A DNA stretch of 64,000 nt, from the NCBI RefSeq assembly GCF_023109105.1, contig NZ_JALDTZ010000006.1:1-64000 (forward strand), given 5' to 3'. The translations under genes and the position numbers were made by a program. Positions 26,732-37,102 of this stretch are shown in pieces. Position 1 is the first letter of the stretch. Each line of letters begins with the position of its first letter. The notes beneath the pieces are model-generated. The model was not told where the DNA came from, did not search any database, and was given only the letters and a program-made list of their open reading frames with translations. The stretch is from Streptococcus mitis. GTDB taxonomy: Bacteria; Bacillota; Bacilli; Lactobacillales; Streptococcaceae.

Positions 26732-27781
26732 TTAGTCCTGCATCTGACGTTTTACCTGATAAGGCAAATACAAGACTAGTAAAACCAAACCAGCGCCCAG
26801 CAAGGCTAGAAGGGGCAGTTTGTCTTGGAAGGTAATCAATCCGACAACTAATTCCACAAGTAAAACAAAACTGGTCAATCCTCGGACCACCGCCTGCAAG
26901 CCTTTTTCCTTTTGCCCCTTGTCCAGTGGAAAAAGTTGGGTCAAATACTGGTAGTCAAAGGCGTGATAGAGGGCCAGCAGCTGGAAGAGCAAGAGGTAGT
27001 TAAAGAGAACCACCACTGCTGTCGCAATCCAAGCTTGCTCGATAAAGACCTGCGCCAGTATGGAAAGCAAGAGCAGACGGAGACTGAGGGCAAAAAGGTC
27101 TCCATTTCGCAGATAAGAACGCAGATAGAGATTTTGCCAAATCTTTCCAGGCACCTTCTGAACAGACTTTAGGATAAAGTCTAGATAGGCACGACGCTTG
27201 ACGCTGTTTGAAATTCCCTTGACCTGCGTAAAGAGGGCAAAGAAACGAAGTAAGACTTGCTTGCGCTTGCTTTCTTGGGAAATGACATAATCCCAGTCCA
27301 GTCCAGTTTCAGTAAAAAATTTGCTGGCCTTTTGACGAAAGAGGAAATATTTACCTACTCCCAATAAAAGCACATAAACCAGAAAAACTGGCAAGCCATA
27401 CCCCATAGCTAAAAATAAGGGTGCAAATAACAGCAAGAAAAGTGTTTGGACAAAGAGCCAAAAGACTAGGGAAATGACCGTTTGACGCTTGAGATGGAGC
27501 TTGATTTCCTCTTCTCCAACCAAGAGAAAGAGCTTGTCTGGAGCCTCCATATAGGTGGCAATTCCACCCCAAAGCAAAAGTAAAACAGACGTAATTCCTA
27601 CAAACAAAAGGATAGGCCAATGATTTTCAGGAAAATCTTGCAAGAGTTGACTGTACTGATAGGCTAGAAAGCCCAGCAGGACAAGCAGGAACAAGACAAA
27701 GTGGTCATTGAGAACATAGCGCAGATAACCAAGACACTCCTTACGAAAGGCCTGCTTTCTCTTTAAAAACAAGTCTTTCAT
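26732..27781 (-). CDS. pptB: PptB (EcsB-type) ABC exporter permease
   Basis: 349-residue membrane protein with about eight helices, EcsB-like (start MKDLFLKRKQAFRKECLGYL). With PptA it forms the streptococcal PptAB exporter, which secretes short hydrophobic pheromones and other small peptides. Its ATG overlaps the pptA stop (ATGA). Its position next to blpT is as in pneumococcus; whether it exports any blp peptide is unknown. Confidence 0.85.
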   Translation of the reverse strand: MKDLFLKRKQAFRKECLGYLRYVLNDHFVLFLLVLLGFLAYQYSQLLQDFPENHWPILLFVGITSVLLLLWGGIATYMEAPDKLFLLVGEEEIKLHLKRQTVISLVFWLFVQTLFLLLFAPLFLAMGYGLPVFLVYVLLLGVGKYFLFRQKASKFFTETGLDWDYVISQESKRKQVLLRFFALFTQVKGISNSVKRRAYLDFILKSVQKVPGKIWQNLYLRSYLRNGDLFALSLRLLLLSILAQVFIEQAWIATAVVVLFNYLLLFQLLALYHAFDYQYLTQLFPLDKGQKEKGLQAVVRGLTSFVLLVELVVGLITFQDKLPLLALLGAGLVLLVLYLPYQVKRQMQD

Positions 27782-28509
27782 AGCTCCTCCTCTTTGGTCA
27801 GAGCCAAGTAAATATCATTCAAACTAGCCTCAGGCATATCAAAGGCTTCACGCAGTTGCGAGAGATTTCCTTTGGCACGCACCTCACCCTTGTGGAGAAT
27901 GACAAAGGCATCACACATCTTCTCCGCCGAATCCAGTACGTGGGTACTCATAAGAATGGACTTGCCCTTTTGCTTTTCCACTTCCAAAAGCTGAATCAAG
28001 TCCGCAATAGCCAGCGGATCGAGACCAAGGAAAGGCTCATCCACGATAAAGAGACTTGGATCCACCACAAAGGCACAGATAATCATGACCTTCTGCTTCA
28101 TCCCTTTTGAAAAATGAACAGGGAACCAATCTAACTTCTGATCCAAACGAAACATTTTTAACAGAGGTTCTACACGTTCAAAAGCTAGATTTTGCTCAAT
28201 ACCATAAGCCATAGCGACTGTCTCGATATGTTCTCTGAGAGTCAATTCCTCGTACAAACTGGGAGTTTCAGGAATGTAGCCAATTTGCTTGCGGTAGCTA
28301 GTCGCATCTTCTTGCAGGGTCAGGCCATTGATATTGATGGAGCCACTATAAGGTGTCAACAGACCGATAATCTCATTGATCGTCGTCGATTTACCAGCAC
28401 CATTGAGACCAATCAAACCGACCAACTGCCCACTTTCAACGGTAAAAGACACATCTTTCAAAACAGGGACATGGGCATAGCCACCTGTCAGGTTTTTAAT
28501 TTCTAACAT
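27778..28509 (-). CDS. pptA: PptA (EcsA-type) ABC exporter ATPase
   Basis: 243-residue ATP-binding subunit: Walker A GLNGAGKST, Q-loop GYIPETP, signature FSKGMKQKV (an S-K-G-M variant as in EcsA), Walker B LFIVDEPFLGLD, H-loop STH. It powers the exporter with PptB. It is divergent from the HIT gene, with a shared promoter region of about 65 bp. Confidence 0.92.
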   Translation of the reverse strand: MLEIKNLTGGYAHVPVLKDVSFTVESGQLVGLIGLNGAGKSTTINEIIGLLTPYSGSININGLTLQEDATSYRKQIGYIPETPSLYEELTLREHIETVAMAYGIEQNLAFERVEPLLKMFRLDQKLDWFPVHFSKGMKQKVMIICAFVVDPSLFIVDEPFLGLDPLAIADLIQLLEVEKQKGKSILMSTHVLDSAEKMCDAFVILHKGEVRAKGNLSQLREAFDMPEASLNDIYLALTKEEEL

Positions 28510-28576
28510 ATTTTCTCCAAATCTGGTATAATGTAGCTATATTATATCAAAATTCAATACAGTAGAGGTAGATTTT

Positions 28577-28987
28577 ATGTCAGATTGCATTTTTTGTAAA
28601 ATCATCGCAGGAGAAATTCCTGCTTCAAAAGTATACGAAGATGAGCAGGTTCTTGCCTTCCTTGATATCTCTCAAGTGACACCAGGCCACACCTTGGTCG
28701 TACCTAAAGAACACTATCGCAATCTTTTGGAAATGGACGCTACTAGCGCCAGCCAACTCTTTGCCCAAGTACCAAAAGTGGCTCAAAAAGTCATGAAAGC
28801 TACCAAGGCTGCTGGTATGAATATCATTGCCAACTGTGAAGAAGTCGCTGGTCAAACAGTCTTTCATACCCACGTTCACCTTGTACCTCGCTACAGTGCG
28901 GACGATGACCTCAAGATTGATTTTATCGCCCACGAACCTGACTTTGACAAACTTGCCCAAGTCGCTGAAACCATCAAAAACGCCTAA
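28577..28987 (+). CDS. HIT family nucleotide hydrolase
   Basis: 136 residues with the HIT motif HTHVHLVPR near residue 96 and the N-terminal zinc-like CIFCKI. Members hydrolyse nucleoside phosphoramidates or AMP-linked substrates; in Firmicutes this is the Hit/HinT-like gene beside ecsAB. Followed after nine bases by a small membrane-anchored protein, so probably a two-gene unit. Confidence 0.9.
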   Translation: MSDCIFCKIIAGEIPASKVYEDEQVLAFLDISQVTPGHTLVVPKEHYRNLLEMDATSASQLFAQVPKVAQKVMKATKAAGMNIIANCEEVAGQTVFHTHVHLVPRYSADDDLKIDFIAHEPDFDKLAQVAETIKNA

Positions 28988-28996
28988 GGAGTTGCC

Positions 28997-29284
28997 ATGA
29001 AATTATCCAACCTACTGCTATTTGCAGGAGCTTCAGCCGGAAGTTATCTGGTCACAAAAAATCGTCAAGTCATCACAGATGAGGTCTTGAATACCACTGA
29101 CCGCGTTCAAGCTATCAAAGACGATGTGGCCATTATCCAAAACAGCCTGCAAATCATCGAACAACAAAAAGAACTCATCAAGGAATACCAAGAAGACCTG
29201 ACTTACAAGTTTAAGGTCTTAGAAAAAGATATCCATACTAGACTAGCTGTGATCAAAGAAACACAGGAAACTGAAGATAAGTAA
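28997..29284 (+). CDS. Small membrane-anchored coiled-coil protein
   Basis: 95 residues: a short hydrophobic N-terminus (NLLLFAGASAGSYLV) then a long charged helix with heptad character (DRVQAIKDDVAIIQNSLQIIEQQKELIKEY...). It is probably a membrane-tethered coiled coil. No known function. Ribosome site AAGGAG; co-transcribed with the HIT gene. Confidence 0.7.
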   Translation: MKLSNLLLFAGASAGSYLVTKNRQVITDEVLNTTDRVQAIKDDVAIIQNSLQIIEQQKELIKEYQEDLTYKFKVLEKDIHTRLAVIKETQETEDK

Positions 29285-29307
29285 AAAGAGCCCGACGGCT
29301 CTTTTTA
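29283..29307. terminator. Bidirectional terminator before dnaJ end
   Basis: AAAAAGAGCC/GGCTCTTTTT stem with CGAC loop between the convergent HIT unit and dnaJ. Confidence 0.92.
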
Positions 29308-29310
29308 CTT

Positions 29311-30447
29311 TTATTCTCCTTCAAAGGCATCTTTAATATGGTCAAAGAATCCCTTTTTCTTTGGATTAACTTTTAAATCACCAGCAGCTGCGAATTCTTT
29401 AAGCGCTGCTTTTTGGCGGTCGTTCAAGCCTGTCGGTGTTACGACATTAACGGTAACATATTGGTCACCAACTGCACCACCACGAAGGCTCGGAGCTCCT
29501 TTTCCACGTAGACGGAACTTCTTACCAGTCTGAGTTCCCTCTGGGATTACCAATTCAACATCACCGTGAACCGTTGGGATATCAACTGTATCACCAAGAG
29601 CTGCTTGGACAAAGTTGAGGTTGAGATTGTAGAAGATAGTGGTTCCTTCACGTTCAAACTTGTCGCTAGCTTCCACAGAAACCACTACATACAAGTCACC
29701 ATAAGGTCCACCATTAAAGCCAGCTTCACCTTGACCTGCTAAGCGAATTTGTTGACCGGTTTCCACACCAGCAGGGATTTTTACATGTACACTATGGGCT
29801 TGTTTTTCATGACCTGTTCCGTGACAAGTTGTACATGGATCTTTGATTTCTTTTCCGCGACCATGACAGACATCACAGGTTACTTGGCGACGCATCATAC
29901 CAAGCGGAGTCTGCGTATCGACGTTAATGACACCAGCGCCATGACAGCGTCCACAAGTAACTGGACTTGTTCCTGGCTTAGCACCAGAGCCATTACATGT
30001 ACTACAGCTAGCTTCGCGATTGTACTTAACCTCTTTTTCAGCTCCAAAAATAGCTTCTTCAAAGGTCAAATTCACACGATACTGGAGGTCATCCCCTTGA
30101 CGAGGAGCATTTGGATTGCGTGAAGCACCGCCTCCGCCAAAGAAACTTGAGAAAATATCCTCAAAACCACCGAAGCCACCTGCCCCGTCGAAACCGCCGA
30201 AACCGCCAGCACCACCAAAACCGCCATTGGCACCCGCAGCACCATATTGGTCATAGGCCGCACGTTTTTGGTCGTCACTCAAAGTCTCATAGGCTTCCTG
30301 AACTTCCTTGTACTTTTCCTCAGCACCAGGCTCCTTGTTGATATCTGGGTGATATTTTTTCGAAAGCTTACGATAAGCCTTTTTGATCTCGTCTGCTGAA
30401 GCGTTTTTTGACACCCCCAGACGATCATAAAATTCAGTATTGTTCAT
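29311..30447 (-). CDS. dnaJ: Chaperone DnaJ (Hsp40)
   Basis: 378-residue co-chaperone that stimulates DnaK. J domain with HPD at YHPDINK, Gly/Phe-rich linker (~75-115), four CxxCxGxG zinc repeats ([32 protein letters not shown]), then the peptide-binding C-terminal domains. I start at [11 protein letters not shown] (30447). Directly upstream is a structured leader homologous to that of dnaK. Separated from dnaK by a PfpI-type gene and hairpins. Confidence 0.97.
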   Translation of the reverse strand: MNNTEFYDRLGVSKNASADEIKKAYRKLSKKYHPDINKEPGAEEKYKEVQEAYETLSDDQKRAAYDQYGAAGANGGFGGAGGFGGFDGAGGFGGFEDIFSSFFGGGGASRNPNAPRQGDDLQYRVNLTFEEAIFGAEKEVKYNREASCSTCNGSGAKPGTSPVTCGRCHGAGVINVDTQTPLGMMRRQVTCDVCHGRGKEIKDPCTTCHGTGHEKQAHSVHVKIPAGVETGQQIRLAGQGEAGFNGGPYGDLYVVVSVEASDKFEREGTTIFYNLNLNFVQAALGDTVDIPTVHGDVELVIPEGTQTGKKFRLRGKGAPSLRGGAVGDQYVTVNVVTPTGLNDRQKAALKEFAAAGDLKVNPKKKGFFDHIKDAFEGE

Positions 30448-30451
30448 ACAA

Positions 30452-30557
30452 GATACCAAGACCGTAAAATTCGACTGAAAAATAGGAAATCTGACGCTGG
30501 AGCGATGCTCCTAGGCAGATTTATCTTTTTTCCGAGAATTTAGGTCGGGTTCAATTC
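30452..30557 (-). promoter_or_regulatory. Structured leader element of dnaJ
   Basis: About 106 nt ending four bases before the dnaJ ATG. Three nested helices: outer 30460-30472 with 30536-30546, middle 30487-30493 with 30516-30522, inner 30499-30503 with 30507-30511. Conserved single strands (GAACCCGA, AGATAAA, TTTCCTA, TTTTCAGTCG, CTTGGTATC) are shared with the dnaK leader, while the helices covary. Confidence 0.65.
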
Positions 30558-30574
30558 CTTTCTTTTATATTGAG

Positions 30575-30618
30575 TAAGAAATTTGGGAACCCGTGTTCAA
30601 TTCCCTGAACACTCTTTG
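30575..30618 (-). terminator. Hairpin after the PfpI gene
   Basis: Extended stem (GGAAC...GTGTTC/GAACAC...GTTCC) just after the PfpI-family gene on the minus strand; the T run is weak, so termination may be partial. Confidence 0.45.
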
Positions 30619-30646
30619 TTCCTCTCTATAATTTTTATGTAAATCT

Positions 30647-31279
30647 TTAGAGGCTGTTTTCTATACTCTGCTTCACTTGATCAAACTCTTCATCTGATAG
30701 AGTAAATATCAAATCCTCTTCAGCATACTCGTTCTGTTCTTTAAAATAGTTGTCCGTATTCTCTGCCAACCCTAAACCGAAAATCACTTTTCTTGCAAAC
30801 TCTTGATGTGCAAAACCGATAGCCGTAATGATTTGTTTATCTTGGACAAGAACTTTCGGTCGGAAATTCTCACGTGGAAGAAATTCAAAATAGTCAAAGA
30901 AGTTTTGCCAAATTCCACCTGTAAATTTCGTATCGTTCAACAAGCCTGCTTTCGCCAATAAAAGGGGCGCTGAAGAAATAGCTGCAATTAGGATATCTTG
31001 CTCATTAAGACTTCTCAAAAACGAGATCAATTTCTCATCTTGTAGAGCAGGACCTATATTTACCATTCCTGGCAAAATCACACAAGAATAATCTTCTATA
31101 CGGATTTGATCCAATGTTTTCGTCGGTTGACAGGGCAAACCATCCTCAGAGACCACCATCAAATGATCTGAAGCTACATAATCAATCGTGATATCAAAAG
31201 ACAGAGCTAAAGTACTCGTTAAAGCGGTTATTTCATAAAGAGAAAAATTAGGATAAATGATACAAAGTACTTTTTTCAT
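30647..31279 (-). CDS. DJ-1/PfpI family protein with Ser at the nucleophile site
   Basis: 210 residues with the class I glutamine amidotransferase-like fold (KKVLCIIYPNFSLYEITAL, ILPGM...). The nucleophile elbow, normally AxCxGP, reads AAISSAPLLLAKAG, so the Cys is Ser. It could be a non-catalytic or altered member (glyoxalase, chaperone or regulator type). The start is the ATG just after the GAGGATG site. It lies between dnaK and dnaJ but is flanked by hairpins and may be an insertion into that cluster. Confidence 0.7.
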   Translation of the reverse strand: MKKVLCIIYPNFSLYEITALTSTLALSFDITIDYVASDHLMVVSEDGLPCQPTKTLDQIRIEDYSCVILPGMVNIGPALQDEKLISFLRSLNEQDILIAAISSAPLLLAKAGLLNDTKFTGGIWQNFFDYFEFLPRENFRPKVLVQDKQIITAIGFAHQEFARKVIFGLGLAENTDNYFKEQNEYAEEDLIFTLSDEEFDQVKQSIENSL

Positions 31280-31301
31280 ACGCAACATCCTCTATTTTAC
31301 C

Positions 31302-31330
31302 GAAAAACAGAGGCTGGGTTGCAACCTCTG
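31302..31330 (-). terminator. Terminator upstream of the PfpI gene
   Basis: CAGAGG/CCTCTG stem followed by five T on the minus strand; second of two terminators after dnaK. Confidence 0.7.
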
Positions 31331-31397
31331 GATTTCTTCTTATCATTGTTAACATTCTTAACGAGTTAGGCTTAACTGAGTTTCGGCTAAAAACTTC

Positions 31398-31450
31398 GGA
31401 AAAAAGATAAGCCATCTTTTGTGCATCGCACAAGGCGATGGCTTCCTATT
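31398..31450 (-). terminator. dnaK terminator
   Basis: GCCATCgccTTGTGC/GCACAAaaGATGGC stem with a T-rich tail on the minus strand, 30 bases after dnaK. Confidence 0.75.
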
Positions 31451-31480
31451 TTTCTTTCGTTTTCTTAACGCCTCAACATC

Positions 31481-33416
<1,936 letters not shown>

Positions 33417-33787
33417 TCCTTTCTTAATTCCTCTTTAATATTTTTTTCTATTTTTTATATTTCCCTTAAGTGGTGGGGACGTGAGCAACTCCCTTCGGGA
33501 TTTCATCACTTATTTTTGAGCCTATTGTCTCAAAAATCCCCTGTTTCAGTAGATTTTGCTACTGAAACTTTCACCACGATGGGAAATATCTTCCTTGCAA
33601 GCCTCCGGCTTGCCTCTTATCTTTCTTCATAGTTTATTGTCGTTTCGGACAAGTTTTCTATTATGTAAATTGCGACACGAGGAGTCGAAATCGATTTTAT
33701 TTCGACGACGAGTTAGTAAGGAGGCTAGGCAAACGCCATAGCGATTGCCGTTTTCTGACGAGTTGCTTTAGCCACCGTCAGAATTGC
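33417..33787 (-). other. Hairpin-rich grpE-dnaK spacer, no gene
   Basis: About 370 bases without a credible reading frame. It holds a series of hairpins: TTTTTGAG/CTCAAAAA (33513-33536), GTTTCAGTAG/CTACTGAAAC (33543-33568), CAAGCC/GGCTTG (33598-33612), GTCGAAAT/ATTTCGAC (33684-33706) and GGCAAACG/CGATTGCC (33728-33748). These may be processing or attenuation sites that separate grpE and dnaK levels. Confidence 0.6.
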
Positions 33788-34309
33788 CTAATTATACACC
33801 ACTACCATTGCTGGGCGTAGGATACGATCATGGAGTTTGTAGCCTTTTTGGAAGACTTGGGCGATGGTATCTGCTGGGTGTTCATCGTCTGCTGGGAGAG
33901 TTTGGATGGCCATATGGTAGTTATGGTCAAATTCTCCGTCCGCTACGATTTCTTCGATTCCTTCTTCTTTCAAAGCATGAATCAAACTTTCTTGCACCAT
34001 TTCCAAGCCCTTTTTCACATCATCTGTCAATCCTTCAACTGCAAGGGCACGCTCAAGGTTATCCAAAGAAGGGAGAATCGCTTTTGCCAAGTCTTGGCTA
34101 CGATAACGTTGCAAGTTTTGACGCTCTTCATTGGCACGGCGTTGGATATTTTGCATTTCCGCATGAGCGCGAAGGTATTTGTTTTCGAACTCATCTGCAC
34201 GTTCATTTGCCAAGTTCAATTCAGATTTCTCAGGAGTTGTTTCTTCTACCGTTTCCACAACTTCCTCTTCTTGAACTTCTTCTACTTCTTCATTTTTTAT
34301 ATCTTGGGC
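33788..34309 (-). CDS. grpE: Nucleotide exchange factor GrpE
   Basis: 173 residues. The acidic disordered N-terminus ([18 protein letters not shown]) leads to a long dimerising helix and a beta-wing ([41 protein letters not shown]). Releases ADP from DnaK. Start at 34309 after AAGGAGG; second gene of the hrcA operon. Confidence 0.96.
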   Translation of the reverse strand, partial: AQDIKNEEVEEVQEEEVVETVEETTPEKSELNLANERADEFENKYLRAHAEMQNIQRRANEERQNLQRYRSQDLAKAILPSLDNLERALAVEGLTDDVKKGLEMVQESLIHALKEEGIEEIVADGEFDHNYHMAIQTLPADDEHPADTIAQVFQKGYKLHDRILRPAMVVVYN

Positions 34310-34338
34310 CATTTTCGCCTCCTTTAATGATTTCAATC

Positions 34339-35373
34339 TTAATGTACTTCGTAATGATTACTGCTGAGGTAGCGGTAAAAATCTGTCAACTTCATCGTCA
34401 AAACACGGTTGACTACATTGACTTGGTTGATTAGCTGTTGGTAATCCAGATTGACCGGACCGATAATGGCTAGAATTCCAACTCCCCGATAAGGAATAAG
34501 AAACTTGCTACTAATCACAGCTAAGTCAGCCAGACAGGACTCTTGACTGTCTGCAACACGGACATTTTGCATCTGATCCTCATGCAGCCCCTCACGAATT
34601 TCCAAGGCCACCTTTTGCGGTTGGTCAAAGAACTGATAGGCTGCTAGATTAGCAAAATTCAAGAGATTGACCTTGCCCGCCACCACAATGTTTTCGTTAA
34701 ACATTTCCTTAAAAATGTGTTCAAAGAGATCGATGACATTGTCCGTTGTTGTAAAGTAACGCTGGATAATCTGCGGAATCTCCGTCCGAATCTTGTAGTG
34801 AATATCTAGAACGGTGTGGCCGAGGAAACGTTCCTGAATGATGCTCTTCAGTTTCAGCAAATCCTCCTGCAAGAAGTTCCTTGGGATCAGAAACTGACTA
34901 GTAACCGTTCGCGACTCGTCTAGGGTGAATACTGCCAAGGCTGTATGTTGCCCCAAAACAACGATATCAAAGGCTGTCAGGCGTTGCCTGCTCGGCTCAA
35001 CATCCAGTGCTACTACCGTACAGCCACTCAGATCTGTCAGTAGATTGGCAGCCTCTTGAAGAATATCCTCAAGCTTGAAGAACTCTTGATCAAAGGCTTT
35101 TACAATCTCATAAACTTGATTCTCAGCCAAACGGTCAAAATCCAGTGAATGTTTCACATAGTACTGAAAACCAGCAACACTTGGCATCCGACCACTTGAA
35201 GTATGAGCCTTCTCAAGCAAACCTTGCTTTTCTAGAGCTGCCATTTCATTACGAATAGTTGCACTGCTAGAGTTAATAGACTCTTGCAAGGCTTTGGATC
35301 CGACAGGTTCGTGCGTTTTGGTAAAGATGTCAATAATCAGATTTAAAATATCCTGCTGACGCTCTGTGACCAT
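34339..35373 (-). CDS. hrcA: Heat-inducible repressor HrcA
   Basis: 344-residue repressor of class I heat-shock genes that binds CIRCE. N-terminal winged helix ([47 protein letters not shown]) and a GAF-like C-terminal domain. The start at 35373 follows GAGGAGTG; a longer frame to 35415 would run into the CIRCE operator. It represses itself through the two CIRCE elements upstream. Confidence 0.97.
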   Translation of the reverse strand: MVTERQQDILNLIIDIFTKTHEPVGSKALQESINSSSATIRNEMAALEKQGLLEKAHTSSGRMPSVAGFQYYVKHSLDFDRLAENQVYEIVKAFDQEFFKLEDILQEAANLLTDLSGCTVVALDVEPSRQRLTAFDIVVLGQHTALAVFTLDESRTVTSQFLIPRNFLQEDLLKLKSIIQERFLGHTVLDIHYKIRTEIPQIIQRYFTTTDNVIDLFEHIFKEMFNENIVVAGKVNLLNFANLAAYQFFDQPQKVALEIREGLHEDQMQNVRVADSQESCLADLAVISSKFLIPYRGVGILAIIGPVNLDYQQLINQVNVVNRVLTMKLTDFYRYLSSNHYEVH

Positions 35374-35399
35374 CCCATCACTCCTCTCTGTCTGATCAA

Positions 35400-35426
35400 T
35401 TAGCACTCGATACACCCAAGTGCTAA
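35400..35426. promoter_or_regulatory. CIRCE operator 1 (proximal)
   Basis: TTAGCACTC-N9-AAGTGCTAA, one mismatch from the CIRCE consensus, just downstream of the -10 of the hrcA promoter. Confidence 0.93.
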
Positions 35427-35437
35427 CTTATGATTCT

Positions 35438-35465
35438 ATTATACACCCTTAAAAGAGAATGTCAA
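35438..35465 (-). promoter_or_regulatory. hrcA-grpE-dnaK promoter
   Basis: Minus-strand consensus -35 TTGACA (35460-35465) and -10 TATAAT (35438-35443) with a 16-bp spacer, sitting between two CIRCE operators. Confidence 0.92.
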
Positions 35466-35482
35466 GACAAAAACTCAAAAAA

Positions 35483-35509
35483 TTAGCACTCTTTTATCAA
35501 GAGTGCTAA
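35483..35509. promoter_or_regulatory. CIRCE operator 2 (distal)
   Basis: Perfect TTAGCACTC-N9-GAGTGCTAA, upstream of the -35. It brackets the promoter with operator 1. Confidence 0.96.
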
Positions 35510-35533
35510 AAATCAGTCTAAAGACCTAGAAGC

Positions 35534-36046
35534 TTACTGCTCATCTACTCGGTATTTCTTTTTTAGTCTGAAATAACCATAGATTAGATAAGAAAACAGT
35601 AAAGCATATAAAACAAAAATAATGAAGAAAGACATAGAAAGATCTTCTTTAAATAAACTCATACAAACAACGAGACCACCTAAGAAAGCCGCTGTACATA
35701 AACGAAGTCTATATTGTATAACTGCCCATCTGAACCCCTTACTTATATAGACTTGATCCTCCGGAAGTAAATCAGAAGATGATTTACGCAAAAGTGAACA
35801 GAAACCTATCTCTATCAATTCCCAACCTCTATTTCGAAAATCATGCAGTTCATGCTTATACTTTTTAAGAAATCTAGAATCATAGATACGGTAGATGATA
35901 TCGTCCGGTTGACATTGGTCAAAATAGAAAAAACCAAAACGATTTCTACTATATTTCCAACCTTTTAAATGCATCTCATGTAAATATTCTTCTTTCTTGT
36001 CCAAATCAAGAATAGTGAAGATCCGAAATTGTAGTTTGCTTTTCAT
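35534..36046 (-). CDS. DUF2812 membrane protein (copy 2)
   Basis: 170 residues. N-terminal soluble DUF2812 region (FRIFTILDLDKKEEYLHEMHLKGWKYS, FYFDQCQPDDIIYRI) then two membrane helices (~110-160) and a basic end. The family is typically encoded after a PadR regulator. Function unknown; possibly a stress-responsive membrane sensor. Last gene of the PadR unit. Confidence 0.8.
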   Translation of the reverse strand: MKSKLQFRIFTILDLDKKEEYLHEMHLKGWKYSRNRFGFFYFDQCQPDDIIYRIYDSRFLKKYKHELHDFRNRGWELIEIGFCSLLRKSSSDLLPEDQVYISKGFRWAVIQYRLRLCTAAFLGGLVVCMSLFKEDLSMSFFIIFVLYALLFSYLIYGYFRLKKKYRVDEQ

Positions 36047-36080
36047 TGTTTGACCTCCAAACTAGAAAACATTCATGCTT

Positions 36081-36668
36081 TTATTTATCAGATAATTCTT
36101 TCCACTTTTGAAACAATCTCCAAAGAATATAAGAAATCTGAATCGCATGAATTATCAATAAAACAAAATCTATTAAGACAAGCAAAAACAATTCCCAACT
36201 GAAAGAACTACCTCCACTGACAAACTGTGAGAAAACCGGTAGCAGAGCCGAAAAGATAAGCAAAAAGAGAAGCAAAATAGGAAGCATCCGCGTTGTTAAA
36301 ATCCGTTTGACCATATCCAACTTGCCGGTCGCATCATTATAAATTTCAAACTCTGCATCCGACTCAATTCCAGAATGAAGCTTTCTAAAGTAGGAAAACC
36401 CATTAAAGTCTGTAATATGCTCCCAGCCACAGTCTTTAAATAGTTGTAAATAGGAGGCCCTCTCTGATTTTTTCATGGGATAAATGTCCAACTGATAAGA
36501 CACCTGCTCCGGTTTGCACTTTTCAAAAGTATACTTAACCGCAATTACTAAGCTAGAGTAGCTTGCTTTCTTAAGTTTCCATCCCTCGGCATGCATTTTT
36601 CTAAGATATAAAGCTTCTCTATCATAATCCGCAATTGTAAAAATTCGATAAACAATTTTCTTTTCCAT
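36081..36668 (-). CDS. DUF2812 membrane protein (copy 1)
   Basis: 195 residues from the second of two tandem ATGs (MEKKIVYRIFTIADYDREALYLRKMHAEGWKLKK). Soluble N-terminus, two membrane helices around 130-185. It is paralogous to the next gene and overlaps the PadR gene end, so it is translationally coupled. The role is unknown. Confidence 0.8.
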   Translation of the reverse strand: MEKKIVYRIFTIADYDREALYLRKMHAEGWKLKKASYSSLVIAVKYTFEKCKPEQVSYQLDIYPMKKSERASYLQLFKDCGWEHITDFNGFSYFRKLHSGIESDAEFEIYNDATGKLDMVKRILTTRMLPILLLFLLIFSALLPVFSQFVSGGSSFSWELFLLVLIDFVLLIIHAIQISYILWRLFQKWKELSDK

Positions 36669-36988
36669 CATCCTTCCTCCCGACTGTTTCTATAGAGCCG
36701 TTCAATACGTTTCAATTCAATATCTAATACTTTGCGTCCCAAGTCTGTAATCTGATAGATTTTCCGTTTTTCCTCCTCTCGGACAAAGGAAATCAAACCA
36801 TCCTTTTCCATTTTTGACAAGGTTCCATACATAGTTCCAGGACTAATCAAGACTTGCGAATCTGTCATTTCCTTGACCTTTTGTGTAATACTATAACCAT
36901 GACGTTCCTTTTGCAGACAGAACAAGATATAAAAGCCCGTTTCCGTCATCGGAAGATAAACTCGACGAATCTTATCCGTTAATTCCAT
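36668..36988 (-). CDS. PadR family transcriptional regulator
   Basis: 106-residue winged-helix repressor (ETGFYILFCLQKERHGYSITQKVKEMTDSQVLISPGTMYGTLSKMEKDGLISF). PadR proteins respond to phenolics, drugs or envelope stress and often control the DUF2812 gene next to them. It heads the three-gene unit. AT-rich direct repeats and a perfect palindrome upstream are a likely operator. Confidence 0.88.
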   Translation of the reverse strand: MELTDKIRRVYLPMTETGFYILFCLQKERHGYSITQKVKEMTDSQVLISPGTMYGTLSKMEKDGLISFVREEEKRKIYQITDLGRKVLDIELKRIERLYRNSREEG

Positions 36989-37012
36989 TTATAACCATCT
37001 CCTATCTTAGTT

Positions 37013-37053
37013 CGATATATCGCACTTCGTTATATAGAATATATCACACCTCG
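37013..37053 (-). promoter_or_regulatory. Putative PadR operator
   Basis: Two 15-bp direct repeats, ATATATCGCACTTCG (37015-37029) and ATATATCACACCTCG (37039-37053), 24 bp apart; the first also contains the palindrome CGATATATCG (37013-37022). Position just before the PadR gene suggests autoregulation. Confidence 0.5.
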
Positions 37054-37067
37054 ATATAAAATGCAAT

Positions 37068-37096
37068 AAAAAAGACCGCCCTCAGGCAATCTTTCT
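37068..37096 (-). terminator. glnA terminator
   Basis: AAGAttGCC/GGCggTCTT stem with a T run on the minus strand, seven bases after glnA. Confidence 0.85.
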
Positions 37097-37102
37097 TCTA
37101 TA

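Noticed and set aside
31248-31433. 61-codon minus-strand frame between dnaK and the PfpI gene
   Set aside because: It covers two terminator hairpins and overlaps the start of a real gene.
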